A stretch of DNA of 22,530 bases from UBA12403 sp043808565 (GTDB taxonomy: Bacteria > Patescibacteriota > Patescibacteriia > UBA9934 > GWF2-40-263), in NCBI GenBank assembly GCA_043808565.1, contig JAZDEQ010000064.1:1-22530 (forward strand), read 5' to 3'. Below the pieces are notes generated by a model. It was not told where the DNA came from. It saw nothing but the letters and a program-made list of their open reading frames with translations, and ran no database searches. This document shows positions 1 through 7,643 of the stretch, one piece after another (position 1 is the first letter of the stretch; each line of letters opens with the position of its first letter). Position numbers and translations under genes: made by a program.

Positions 1-72
1 ATTGGTTTTTTTGGGCATAAAAGTTGGAATAAAACGGTTACTCGTCACAGTTTAATCCAATTGTACCGATAA
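1..72 (+). CDS. Possible C-terminal tail of an unidentified gene (cut by window edge)
   Basis: The first frame is open from the window edge and stops at TAA 70-72, giving 23 residues that begin IGFFGHKSWN and end LIQLYR. I do not recognise the family. The tail does not look like the end of AtpD, the usual neighbour of atpC. A second frame is also open from the edge, to a TAA at 53-55, so even the frame is uncertain. This may be the end of a real upstream gene or chance. Confidence 0.2.
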   Translation: MGFFGHKSWNKTVTRHSLIQLYR

Positions 73-159
73 AACATTGAAAACAAAAGAATTATTAACT
101 TATTGGCAGTGGGTCAGCCACCTGATTCACTACCAGTGCCAAAATTAAAACCATCCTAT

Positions 160-222
160 CTTAGTAATTCTCCCTCTCTCGTCGCCACGACGGGGGAGGG
201 CTGGGGTGGGGTGGGGGAAGAA
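160..222. repeat. GC-rich palindromic intergenic repeat upstream of atpC
   Basis: A block of CTCCC and GGGAG words surrounds a CGTCG/CGACG stem (about 168-200). It is followed by G-rich GGGTGGGG words up to just before the atpC start. The composition is sharply different from the AT-rich surroundings. It resembles the CCCTC/GAGGG family seen again at about 18176-18335 and 20572-20652. The final GGGGGAAG lies about 9 nt before the ATG at 228 and could serve as the atpC ribosome binding site. Confidence 0.5.
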
Positions 223-227
223 CAGAT

Positions 228-671
228 ATGAAAACCTTAACCATTAAAATTGTCACTCCTGAACGGATCGTTTTTGAAGGCGAGGCCGAGTCTTTGAGTG
301 TCATGACAGAAACTGGCGAGATTACTGTTTTGCCAGATCATATCCCATTAGTCACCTCGCTTCGACCTGGTGAAATGCGTTTAAAACAAAATGGTGAAGA
401 GCAATTAATGGTTGTTTCAACTGGTTTTCTTGAAGTTCGTCCGGGTAATCAAATTGTGATTTTGGCCGATACAGCCGAGCGGGTGGAAGAATTGGAATTG
501 GAAAAAATCGAAAAAGCTCGGGAAGAAGCTCGAAAGATCCTTGAAGAAAAACGAAATATTGACGATGTGGCCGCGGCTTCGGCTACGGCTGCTCTTGAAC
601 GCGAACTGGCTCGTTACAAGGTAATTTTGAAAAAAAGAAAAGTCCCACACCAATCTACTAATCTTACGTAA
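228..671 (+). CDS. atpC: ATP synthase F1 epsilon subunit
   Basis: This is the epsilon subunit of F1Fo ATP synthase. It sits on the central stalk, couples rotation to catalysis and can restrain ATP hydrolysis. The 147-residue length is near the family norm of about 130-140. The N-terminal beta-sandwich begins MKTLTIKIVTPERIVFEG and contains the conserved GEITVLPDHIPLVTSL stretch (about residues 30-45). A charged helical hairpin rich in E, K, A and R follows (about 83-130). The last 15 residues are basic and poorly conserved. ATG 228 follows a GGGGGAAG stretch. No other atp gene is visible: the sequence directly upstream is a repeat and a short unrelated tail, so atpC appears detached from atpD, although the window ends 227 bases away. 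Identification is firm. Confidence 0.93.
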   Translation: MKTLTIKIVTPERIVFEGEAESLSVMTETGEITVLPDHIPLVTSLRPGEMRLKQNGEEQLMVVSTGFLEVRPGNQIVILADTAERVEELELEKIEKAREEARKILEEKRNIDDVAAASATAALERELARYKVILKKRKVPHQSTNLT

Positions 672-691
672 GGACAATCCTAGGATTGTCC
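672..691. repeat. Perfect 20-nt palindrome between atpC and the carbonic anhydrase gene
   Basis: GGACAATCCTAGGATTGTCC is a perfect palindrome with 10-nt arms and no loop. It starts at the base after the atpC stop and ends 10 nt before the next ATG. It has no T-tract, so it is not a standard intrinsic terminator. It could be a dispersed repeat word, an RNA-processing hairpin or a protein-binding site. Confidence 0.75.
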
Positions 692-701
692 CGACATTAA
701 T

Positions 702-1109
702 ATGCACACTTGCCACCACGCCCTTATCCGTTGTATGGATTTTCGTCTTCAAAAAGCCATTGACGAATGGCTGGAAGAAAATAATTTACCCGGCGACTGT
801 GATATGATTTCCGTGGCCGGAGCCGGTAAAGATATTTTGATCAATCCCGAAGGTTTTGTGGCCACTCAAGTCGTTTTGTCTAAAAAATTACACGATACCA
901 AAACTATTTTATTAATGCACCATACTGATTGCGGGGCTTATGGCGGCCATGCGGCTTTTGAAAGTCTTGAGGCGGAAAAAGCTTTTCAAATTAATGAAAT
1001 GAATAAAATAAAAACCATTATTCAAAGTCAAAATTCTGAATTAGCAGTTAAAATGTTGTTGGCAGAAATTGATGCAGACGGAAAAGTTGCGATTGAAGAA
1101 ATCCGTTAA
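702..1109 (+). CDS. Small beta-carbonic-anhydrase-like protein
   Basis: This probably interconverts CO2 and bicarbonate, or descends from an enzyme that does. The zinc ligands expected for the beta class are visible: C11 in CMDFR, H74 and C77 in HHTDCGAYGGH. The D13/R15 pair forms the usual Asp-Arg dyad. At 135 residues it is much shorter than a typical beta enzyme (about 200), as in the short carbonic-anhydrase-like proteins of reduced genomes. The middle segment SVAGAGKDILINPEG fits the second conserved beta strand and loop. It follows atpC after a 20-nt palindrome and is closed by a terminator at 1129-1160. No signal peptide is seen, so it is probably cytosolic. Fold assignment is confident; enzyme activity is inferred. 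Confidence 0.8.
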   Translation: MHTCHHALIRCMDFRLQKAIDEWLEENNLPGDCDMISVAGAGKDILINPEGFVATQVVLSKKLHDTKTILLMHHTDCGAYGGHAAFESLEAEKAFQINEMNKIKTIIQSQNSELAVKMLLAEIDADGKVAIEEIR

Positions 1110-1128
1110 AAATTTTCATTTTTTGAAT

Positions 1129-1160
1129 AAAAACTCGACTTTTGGTCGGGTTTTTCTTTT
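1129..1160 (+). terminator. Intrinsic terminator after the carbonic anhydrase gene
   Basis: AAAAACTCGAC pairs with GTCGGGTTTTT around a TTTG loop and is followed by TTTTTCTTTT. This is a classical hairpin plus T-tract that ends the atpC transcription unit. Confidence 0.85.
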
Positions 1161-1181
1161 CTAGAAATTCTTAGTCTTTCG

Positions 1182-1190
1182 TGTTAAAAT
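1182..1190 (+). promoter_or_regulatory. Extended -10 promoter for the CYTH gene, probably leaderless
   Basis: TGTTAAAAT fits an extended -10 element (TGn plus TAAAAT). Nine nt separate it from ATG 1200, so transcription would start about 2-3 nt before the start codon. The same word occurs 8 nt before the ftsQ ATG, and a one-base variant occurs 6 nt before the greA ATG. No clear -35 is needed for this class. Confidence 0.55.
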
Positions 1191-1199
1191 AAGGCCAAC

Positions 1200-1790
1200 A
1201 TGGATATTGAATACGAAGCCACTTTTTGGCCGATAAATAAGGATCAAGCCCGGGAAAAACTCCGCGTCGCTGGGGCAGCTTTGATTAAGCCAGAGTTTTT
1301 GCAAAAACGAAAAGTTTTTAATTTGCCTAAAGGTCATGAAATTAAAGGTGGTTGGCTACGAGTTCGCGATGAGGGCGATAAAATAACCATGTCACTCAAA
1401 GTTGTTGATGGCGATAAAATAGAAAATCAAAAAGAGCTGTGTCTCAAAGTTGATAGTTTTACTGAGGCGGTTGAATTTTTGAAAACTGTTGGTTGCCAAG
1501 AAAAAGCTTACCAAGAAACTAAACGAGAAAAATGGGAAATCGACGACGTGGAAATAACTATTGATGAGTGGCCGTTTCTTGAACCGTTTGTTGAAGTGGA
1601 AGGGAAGTCAGAAACCGAAGTTAAGGCCGTGGCCGATAAATTAGGTTTTGACTGGAGTCAAGCCATGTTTGGTGCCACTAATACTTTGTATGCTAAAAAA
1701 TATGGAATCGACGAAAAGTTTTTTACCGACGTCGCACCATTAATTATTTTTGAAATGGAAAATCCGTTTTTGAAGTTTTTTAGGAAATAA
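1200..1790 (+). CDS. CYTH domain protein (class IV adenylate cyclase / thiamine-triphosphatase-like)
   Basis: CYTH proteins form an eight-stranded tunnel that binds triphosphate substrates with metal. Known members make cAMP or hydrolyse triphosphates; the substrate here cannot be told. The 196 residues show the family pattern: an N-terminal EYEATF (residues 4-9), WLRVRDEG, SLKVVDG, ETKREKWE, VEITIDEWPFLEPFVEVEGKSE and KLGFDWSQA. The N-terminal signature is ExExT, not the usual ExExK, so one basic substrate contact is changed. From memory, this EYEAT version recurs in CPR genomes as a distinct subfamily. The gene is preceded by an extended -10 only 9 nt from the ATG and is separated by 10 nt from the UPF0489-like gene, so the two are probably co-transcribed. 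Confidence 0.82.
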   Translation: MDIEYEATFWPINKDQAREKLRVAGAALIKPEFLQKRKVFNLPKGHEIKGGWLRVRDEGDKITMSLKVVDGDKIENQKELCLKVDSFTEAVEFLKTVGCQEKAYQETKREKWEIDDVEITIDEWPFLEPFVEVEGKSETEVKAVADKLGFDWSQAMFGATNTLYAKKYGIDEKFFTDVAPLIIFEMENPFLKFFRK

Positions 1791-1800
1791 AATTTTTAAT

Positions 1801-2721
1801 ATGCTTGATTTTAAACGATCGGAAGGAGAATTTTCTGGTTTAGAAAAAAGAAAACCACCGGAAGTATTTAGAAAATTTTATGTTGAAGAAAATGGTCGTT
1901 TTGTTAACCGTCTTTACTTACAACCAGAAGAAAAAAAGTGGGATGGAAGTGTAATTCCAAAGCTGATTATTGGTAATTCAATTGAAGATGTCGTCGGAAA
2001 CCAAACCAAAATACGTTATTCTTTTCCTGTTTATGATGAAGTTTATGACGATTATGGCTATCCAATGGAGTCAGTGTATTCCAAAGAAGGCGGTGGGTTG
2101 GAAAAATATTTGGTTTTCTTTACAAATGATCAGAAACCAATTTATGTTTTTGATAACCATAACCATGCTCTGTTTGCTTGGCAAGAAAGTATTGAAGCTG
2201 GTCAGATTAAAAAGGGTTTTACTTTATTAAGGATTGATGCTCATGATGATTTAGTTCCTCCATTTTTTGAGTTACAGGAATCTTTAGAACAAAATTGGAC
2301 GACAGGAACAATAAGAAGAAAAATTGGAAATAGTGATTCCGATTTGAATATTAAAAATTTTACGGTTCCGGCATTAAGAGTTGGAATAATTGGGCGCATG
2401 TTGCTTTGTTTAAATGCTGTTGATAGTAATGATCGGTTTAAATGTTTAGATGTAAGTGCCGACGCTAAAGAATTAGTGGAACAATCACGTCTAGAATTTG
2501 AAATTTTTTTTGTTAGTCTTAAACAAGGAGAAAATGACCTAGTTTTAGATGTTGATTTTGATATTTTTAAAAAATTAAGAATTAAACCAGAGATTTTATT
2601 AGATAGAATAGTTAGATTAATTTCAGTGGCTAAAGCCGTAACTTTCGCCACTAGTCCGGTATATTACGAAACAGATGAAGCAATAAAAAAAGTTAAAGAA
2701 GTTCTTTCCAGAGTTTTGTAA
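1801..2721 (+). CDS. UPF0489 family protein (arginase-like metal site, function unknown)
   Basis: This 306-residue protein has the order of acidic/His metal motifs expected of the UPF0489 and ureohydrolase-like (arginase-deacetylase) fold. D118-N-H120-N-H122 lies after a VF strand, D146-A-H148-D-D150 comes next, and D250-V-D252-F-D254 lies near the C-terminal third. It ends with a helix-rich segment containing VTFATSPVYY. A binuclear metal hydrolase is therefore plausible, but no reaction is known to me for the family. Codon use is more AT-rich than in the flanking helicase gene. It starts 10 nt after the CYTH gene with no Shine-Dalgarno sequence, suggesting one transcript. No signal peptide or membrane segment is seen. 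Confidence 0.7.
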   Translation: MLDFKRSEGEFSGLEKRKPPEVFRKFYVEENGRFVNRLYLQPEEKKWDGSVIPKLIIGNSIEDVVGNQTKIRYSFPVYDEVYDDYGYPMESVYSKEGGGLEKYLVFFTNDQKPIYVFDNHNHALFAWQESIEAGQIKKGFTLLRIDAHDDLVPPFFELQESLEQNWTTGTIRRKIGNSDSDLNIKNFTVPALRVGIIGRMLLCLNAVDSNDRFKCLDVSADAKELVEQSRLEFEIFFVSLKQGENDLVLDVDFDIFKKLRIKPEILLDRIVRLISVAKAVTFATSPVYYETDEAIKKVKEVLSRVL

Positions 2722-2761
2722 ATTGAAACGCCTTAATTAATAAAAGTCAATAGTCATCGGT

Positions 2762-5725
2762 ATGTCCAAGAAAAAAATAACTTCTAATCTTTTGGACAAT
2801 CTTAACGAAGAACAAGCGGCCGCGGTTTTGCACAAAGGCGGTCCGCTTATGATTGTGGCTGGGGCTGGGACAGGCAAGACAACGGTTATTACCAAACGTA
2901 TTGCTTGGTTGATTGAAAAAAAATTAGCGGCGCCGGAAAATATTTTGGCTTTAACTTTTACTGAAAAAGCCGCGGCGGAAATGGAGGAACGGGTGGATTT
3001 GCTTTTACCTTATGGTTATATTGATATTCAAATTTCCACTTTTCACGCTTTTTGTGAGCGAATCTTGCGAGATTATGGAGTGGAAATGGGTTTGTCGCCA
3101 AATTTTAAATTAGTTTCTGAGCTTGACGCTTGGCTTTTGGCACGGGCTAATTTTGAGCGTTTTGAATTAGATTATTATCGGCCGCTTGGTAACCCAACCA
3201 AATATTTACGTTCGCTTTTGTCGCATTTTTCTCGGGCTAAGGACGAAATGGTTTTACCAGATGATTATTTGGCTTATGCTGAAAGCGAACAGGCTAATTT
3301 AGATACTAAAAATTCTGATGAAGAGGCCACCATGGAAATTAAGCGCTTAACCGAATTGGCTCAGGCTTACCATGTTTACCAGCAAATTTTATTAGCCAAT
3401 GATTCTTTGGATTTTGGTGATTTGATTTTATATACTTTGCAGTTGTTACAAAAACGACCCCGGGTGCTTAAAATTTTGCGGGAAAAATATAAGTTTATTT
3501 TAGTCGATGAGTTTCAAGATACTAATTGGGCTCAATATGAACTGGTCAAACTTTTAGCGGCTCCGGAAAATAATTTAACTGTGGTTGGTGATGACGACCA
3601 AAGTGTGTATGCCTTCCGCGGAACCTCACTTTTTAATATCTTACGTTTTGAAACTGATTATCCTGATTGCGCTCGCGTGGTTTTAACCAAAAATTATCGT
3701 TCGGGTCAAAAGATTTTAGATAGTGCTTATGAGTTCATTCAAAAAAATAACCCCAACCGTTTGGAGGGGCGAGCCGGGAAGGATGGTAAATTTTTTGATA
3801 AGCGTTTAAGTTCGCAGGTTATTTTGCCTGGTCAGGTTGAACACCTTCATTATTCAACAGTGGTTGAGGAAACTCGCGGAGTCGCGGAAAAGATTTTGCT
3901 ACTAAAGGAAAAATATCCAGACGCCAACTGGAGTGATTTTGGTATTTTAGTTCGCGCCAATTCAGCGGCTGATGATTTTATTTCAGCTTTTGAGCGCTAT
4001 CAGATTCCTTATCAATTCATGGCTTTGCGCGGCCTTTATATTAAACCAATAATTCTCGATATCGTGGCACTTTTAGAAGTGGTGGATAATCCTTATCAAA
4101 GTCCGAGTCTATATCGACTTTTGGCTCATGACGTTTTTAAAATCAGTCCGCACGATCTTTCAACTCTCAATCATTTTGCTAAACGCAAAGGTCGCATGCT
4201 TTACGATGCTTGTCGACAAGCTCGAGCTATTGGTGATTTATCGATCGAGGCGGTGGCTACGATCGAAAAATTACTGTTTTTGGTTGCCAAATTAGCCGAC
4301 GAAACTAAACGCAAGCGAGCTTCGGAAATTATTTTATTGGCGGCTAAAGATAGTGGACTTTTAGATTTTATTAATAAAATGTCTGAAGCTAAAAAGCAGG
4401 AAAATTTTCGTTTTTTGCATCAGTTTCATGAGCGAGTAAAAAAATTTGAAAGCCGTGGGGGCGAGAAAAGCTTACATGCTTTTCTTGATGAGTTCCGTCA
4501 CGAGCGCGAAGCCGGGGAAGAAGGTTCGCTATCTATCGATGTTGAAGCTGGACCAGATTTGGTTAAAATTATGACAGTTCATGGAGCTAAAGGTTTGGAA
4601 TTTCGTTTTGTTTTTATTGTAAATTTGATTGATCGCCGTTTTCCGACCTCAGAACGTAAGGAAGCAATTGAGTTGCCCCGAGCTTTAATTAAAGAATCAT
4701 TATGTGAAGGCGATTTTCATCTTGAAGAAGAACGACGTTTATTTTATGTAGCCATGACTCGGGCTAAAGAGGCCTTGTATTTTACCTCAGCTGAAGATTA
4801 TGGTGGGGCGCGCAAGCGAAAACTTTCAAGATTTTTAAACGAACTTGGAATTGAAAAGCCAGATATTATTTCTATTAATGCTGTCGGTTCTTTTATTGAC
4901 GAACCAGTCATTGTCGGAAATGATTTACCATCACCTTACCGAATTCCCAAGCAATTAAGTTTTACTCAACTGCGAGCTTTTGAAACCTGTCCGTTGCAAT
5001 ATAAATTTGCTCATATTTTAGAAATTCCAGTTTTTGAATCTTGGTCCTTGTCTTTTGGTAAAACCATGCATAATACTTTGCAGGCTTTTTTTCAACTTTG
5101 GTTAGAACGAACCGGTAGTCAACAGGTTTCACTTTTTGGCGGACCTAAAAAAACCGAAAATCAAGATGACTTGCCAGTGGGGTTGGACGAGCTTTTAAAA
5201 TTATACAAAGAAAAGTGGTTGGATGATTGGTATCAAGACGATAAGCAACGCCGTGAGTATTTTAAACAAGGTGAAGATTCATTGAAACAATATTTTATTC
5301 AACTTAAAAATCAGCCGCCACAGCCAAAATCGCTGGAACAAGGTTTTACCTTAAAAGTCGGCGAGGTTTCAATCAGAGGTCGAATCGATCGAATTGACGA
5401 TGTTGATGGTGGTGTTGAAGTGATTGATTATAAAACCGGTACGCCAAAAACCAAACTGGAAAGGGAAGACCGTGAGCAACTTTTAATTTATCAATTAGCC
5501 GTAGAAGAAATTTTACGTCTTAAGCCAATCAAACTGACTTATCATTATTTGAATGATAATTCTGAACAATCATTTATTGGTACAGCCGAAGAATTGTCGG
5601 CGCTAAAGGAACAAATTTTAGCTGATTATGCCAAAATGAAAGCCAGCGATTTTACAGCCACCCCGGGTTTTCATTGTAAATTTTGCGACTTCCGTGACAT
5701 TTGTGAATTCCGAAGTGGAGAATAA
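2762..5725 (+). CDS. UvrD/PcrA-type SF1 helicase fused to a PD-(D/E)XK nuclease with a four-Cys (Fe-S type) site
   Basis: This is a 3'-5' superfamily-1 DNA helicase with a C-terminal nuclease, likely acting in end resection or recombination repair like AddA/AdnA proteins. Residues 1-670 hold the helicase: Q motif LNEEQ (14-18), Walker A GAGTGKT (34-40), Walker B VDEFQD (248-253), GDDDQSVYAFRG, KNYRSG, TVHGAKGLEF (605-614) and YVAMTRAK (662-669). The C-terminal part shows LSFTQLRAFETC (C743), RGRIDRIDD, and IDYKTG with D889 and K891, the core nuclease residues. It ends with C972-x2-C975-x5-C981. Together with C743 this matches the AddB/Cas4-style 4Fe-4S arrangement. At 987 residues it is longer than UvrD (about 720) because of this fusion. 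The next gene starts 2 nt downstream. Family and domain calls are firm; the pathway is inferred. Confidence 0.92.
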   Translation: MSKKKITSNLLDNLNEEQAAAVLHKGGPLMIVAGAGTGKTTVITKRIAWLIEKKLAAPENILALTFTEKAAAEMEERVDLLLPYGYIDIQISTFHAFCERILRDYGVEMGLSPNFKLVSELDAWLLARANFERFELDYYRPLGNPTKYLRSLLSHFSRAKDEMVLPDDYLAYAESEQANLDTKNSDEEATMEIKRLTELAQAYHVYQQILLANDSLDFGDLILYTLQLLQKRPRVLKILREKYKFILVDEFQDTNWAQYELVKLLAAPENNLTVVGDDDQSVYAFRGTSLFNILRFETDYPDCARVVLTKNYRSGQKILDSAYEFIQKNNPNRLEGRAGKDGKFFDKRLSSQVILPGQVEHLHYSTVVEETRGVAEKILLLKEKYPDANWSDFGILVRANSAADDFISAFERYQIPYQFMALRGLYIKPIILDIVALLEVVDNPYQSPSLYRLLAHDVFKISPHDLSTLNHFAKRKGRMLYDACRQARAIGDLSIEAVATIEKLLFLVAKLADETKRKRASEIILLAAKDSGLLDFINKMSEAKKQENFRFLHQFHERVKKFESRGGEKSLHAFLDEFRHEREAGEEGSLSIDVEAGPDLVKIMTVHGAKGLEFRFVFIVNLIDRRFPTSERKEAIELPRALIKESLCEGDFHLEEERRLFYVAMTRAKEALYFTSAEDYGGARKRKLSRFLNELGIEKPDIISINAVGSFIDEPVIVGNDLPSPYRIPKQLSFTQLRAFETCPLQYKFAHILEIPVFESWSLSFGKTMHNTLQAFFQLWLERTGSQQVSLFGGPKKTENQDDLPVGLDELLKLYKEKWLDDWYQDDKQRREYFKQGEDSLKQYFIQLKNQPPQPKSLEQGFTLKVGEVSIRGRIDRIDDVDGGVEVIDYKTGTPKTKLEREDREQLLIYQLAVEEILRLKPIKLTYHYLNDNSEQSFIGTAEELSALKEQILADYAKMKASDFTATPGFHCKFCDFRDICEFRSGE

Positions 5726-5727
5726 TT

Positions 5728-6042
5728 ATGTTTCAACTCAAAGACCTCTTACCTGAAGCTTTGTGCCGCGGTCGCATTAGCAAAGAAATGGCGGCTACTA
5801 AAATTGTCGAGATTTTTAATGAAATAATTCCAGATTTTTTACCAGTTGGTCGAAAAAAAGATTTGGCAGCAATTTCTTTTAAGGATCGAATTCTTAATGT
5901 TAATTGTCAAAATACGGCGGTGGCTCACTGGCTTTCTAATCACGAATTAGATCTTATTGCCGCTTTAGCCGGTCAGGCGCCGGAGGTCCAAGTAATTAAA
6001 ATAAGAACCCGAATTGGCACGACAAACGAAAGAACAAATTAA
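5728..6042 (+). CDS. DUF721 / DciA-like protein
   Basis: DUF721 proteins of the DciA type assist loading of the replicative helicase DnaB in bacteria that lack DnaC or DnaI. This 104-residue protein has an N-terminal helix, then the typical core: SFKDRILNVNC (hydrophobic strand), a helix with AVAHWLSNHELDLIAAL, and a closing strand VQVIKIRTRIG. That order matches DUF721. The start lies 2 nt after the helicase-nuclease stop, implying translational coupling and a DNA-metabolism role. The family is diverged and short, so the DciA role is inferred. Confidence 0.65.
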   Translation: MFQLKDLLPEALCRGRISKEMAATKIVEIFNEIIPDFLPVGRKKDLAAISFKDRILNVNCQNTAVAHWLSNHELDLIAALAGQAPEVQVIKIRTRIGTTNERTN

Positions 6043-6052
6043 AACCAACACC

Positions 6053-6092
6053 ATCATTTGTCATTTCAAAATTTGTCATTTGATATTTCTTT
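6053..6092. repeat. Short direct repeat before the membrane protein gene
   Basis: ATTTGTCATTT occurs twice in direct orientation with a few A residues between. A TTG codon inside it could be read as an in-frame start, but the repeat context argues against that and favours ATG 6097. Confidence 0.5.
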
Positions 6093-6096
6093 CCCT

Positions 6097-6486
6097 ATGA
6101 CTTTCAAACAATTTATTATCACCATGATTATTGCCACGCTTTTTGTTTGGTCGGCTTGGTTGTTTATTCTTTTGGAAATTGATCCAACAGCGGCTGGTTG
6201 GCTAAGTATTTTATTTTTCTTTATTACTTTAAGTGTTTCGTTGGCTGGAACCTTATCAATAATTGGCACAGCCGCTCGGCGATATTTTCGACCAGGGGAT
6301 TTGGTTTCTCGTCAGGTTTTGGTTTCTTTTCGTCAAGCCATTTGGTTTTCTTTAATTATTGTTGTGGCTCTTAACTTGCTTGCCTTTAGTCTTTTTCGTT
6401 TGTGGATAATTGGTTTGGTTATTGTAGTTTTTACTTTTTTAGAGTTGGCTTTTTTAAATATTCGTCGGCGGCCAAAGACTTCATAA
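6097..6486 (+). CDS. Small integral membrane protein, unknown function
   Basis: I chose ATG 6097 (MTFKQFIITM), giving 129 residues. An in-frame TTG at 6058 would add 13 residues encoded by a direct repeat. The protein is strongly hydrophobic. Predicted membrane segments are at about residues 8-28, 35-57 and a paired region at about 80-120, with a basic loop AARRYFRPGD in the middle and a basic tail RRRPK. No catalytic motif is visible. It lies between the DciA-like gene and mreB and could be part of the envelope cluster by position only. Confidence 0.7.
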   Translation: MTFKQFIITMIIATLFVWSAWLFILLEIDPTAAGWLSILFFFITLSVSLAGTLSIIGTAARRYFRPGDLVSRQVLVSFRQAIWFSLIIVVALNLLAFSLFRLWIIGLVIVVFTFLELAFLNIRRRPKTS

Positions 6487-6516
6487 ATTGACGACTTTTT
6501 GTCCTCAAGATAAGTC

Positions 6517-6545
6517 TTGTGTCCTTTTCGGTGATCAAGTAAGAT
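6517..6545 (+). promoter_or_regulatory. Possible sigma-70 promoter for the mreBCD-mrdA operon
   Basis: TTGTGT and TAAGAT are separated by 17 nt. Transcription would begin near 6552, which is before GTG 6562 but after the alternative TTG 6547. If real, it fixes the mreB start at 6562. The -35 match is weak. A TTGACG word at 6488-6493 is a competing -35 but has no good -10. Confidence 0.3.
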
Positions 6546-6561
6546 ATTGGTACTTAATTTT

Positions 6562-7623
6562 GTGAAAAACTTTTTTGATAATTTTTTGCGTCAATTAACC
6601 AAGGATATTGGCATTGATTTGGGTACAGCCAATACCTTGGTTTATGTTAAAGATCAAGGCATTGTGATTAACGAGCCTTCGGTAGTAGCTATTAACAGCC
6701 GAACTGATCAAATTTTGGCGGTTGGTCGAGACGCTCGCGATATGGTGGGCAAAACACCACCTCACTTAACTGTGGTTAAACCATTAACCAAGGGAGTTAT
6801 TTCTGATTTTGAAGTGACGGAAAAAATGCTTAAGTATTTTATTGACCGAGTTCATAAAGAGGCCAGAGTTCTTATTCCGCGACCACGAGTTATTATTGGC
6901 GTGCCGCCAGAAATTACTGAAGTGGAACGCAAGGCCGTTGAAGACGCGGTTCTTTCCGCTGGCGCTCGAGCGGTTTACTTAGTTGAGGAACCAATGCTGG
7001 CGGCTATTGGTGCTCGTTTATCAGTGGCCGAGGCGGTGGGCAATATGATTGTTGATATTGGTGGTGGCACTACTGACATTGCAGTTATATCTTTGGCTGG
7101 CGTGGTGGCTTGGAAATCATTGTCAATTGCCGGTGAAGAATTTAATAAAAATATTATTACTTATAGTCGAGATATTTTTAATCTTTTACTCGGTGAAAGA
7201 CAGGCCGAGATTGTTAAAATTAGAGTGGGTAGTGCTTTGCCACAAAACGAACCGTTGTCCATGGAAATGCGTGGTCGCGATTTGCTTTCCGGTTTACCAA
7301 AAGAAATTGTCGTAAACGACAGTCAAATTCGTGATGCTCTTAGTCGTTCTATTCGAACGATTGTGGAAAATGTTAAAGCCACGTTAGAAATAACTCCGCC
7401 AGAATTAGTGGCCGATATTTATGAGCGAGGTATTGTTTTAACTGGCGGCGGGGCGCTTTTGCGCGGCTTTGACCGGCTTTTATCAACCGAAACGGCGATT
7501 CCGGTGCGGGTGGCTGATGATCCGTTAACCTGTGTGGTTCGCGGAGCTGGTTTGCTTTTAGAAAACGAAGAGCTTTTGAATAACGTGGTTTTGCCTTCAT
7601 CTCGTGATGGTGGGATCATTTAA
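6562..7623 (+). CDS. mreB: Rod-shape determining actin homologue MreB
   Basis: This is the bacterial actin that assembles under the membrane and organises lateral peptidoglycan synthesis. Start GTG 6562 gives MKNFFDNF; an in-frame TTG at 6547 would add five residues. The phosphate-1 motif DIGIDLGTANTLVY follows about 15 residues in. Later come the VVGVPPEIT-like strand (IIGVPPEIT), the phosphate-2 motif VDIGGGTTDIAV and the adenosine motif VLTGGGALLRGFD. The length of 353 residues is typical. It heads a compact shape operon followed by mreC, mreD and mrdA. Identification is firm; the start is moderately sure. Confidence 0.95.
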   Translation: MKNFFDNFLRQLTKDIGIDLGTANTLVYVKDQGIVINEPSVVAINSRTDQILAVGRDARDMVGKTPPHLTVVKPLTKGVISDFEVTEKMLKYFIDRVHKEARVLIPRPRVIIGVPPEITEVERKAVEDAVLSAGARAVYLVEEPMLAAIGARLSVAEAVGNMIVDIGGGTTDIAVISLAGVVAWKSLSIAGEEFNKNIITYSRDIFNLLLGERQAEIVKIRVGSALPQNEPLSMEMRGRDLLSGLPKEIVVNDSQIRDALSRSIRTIVENVKATLEITPPELVADIYERGIVLTGGGALLRGFDRLLSTETAIPVRVADDPLTCVVRGAGLLLENEELLNNVVLPSSRDGGII

Positions 7624-7643
7624 TTATTTAATTTTTTATTTTT

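Noticed and set aside
417..752. Antisense ORF over atpC and the start of the carbonic anhydrase gene
   Set aside because: It is the shadow of two well-supported genes and its product has the low-complexity F/S-rich look of antisense translation. It also spans the intergenic palindrome.
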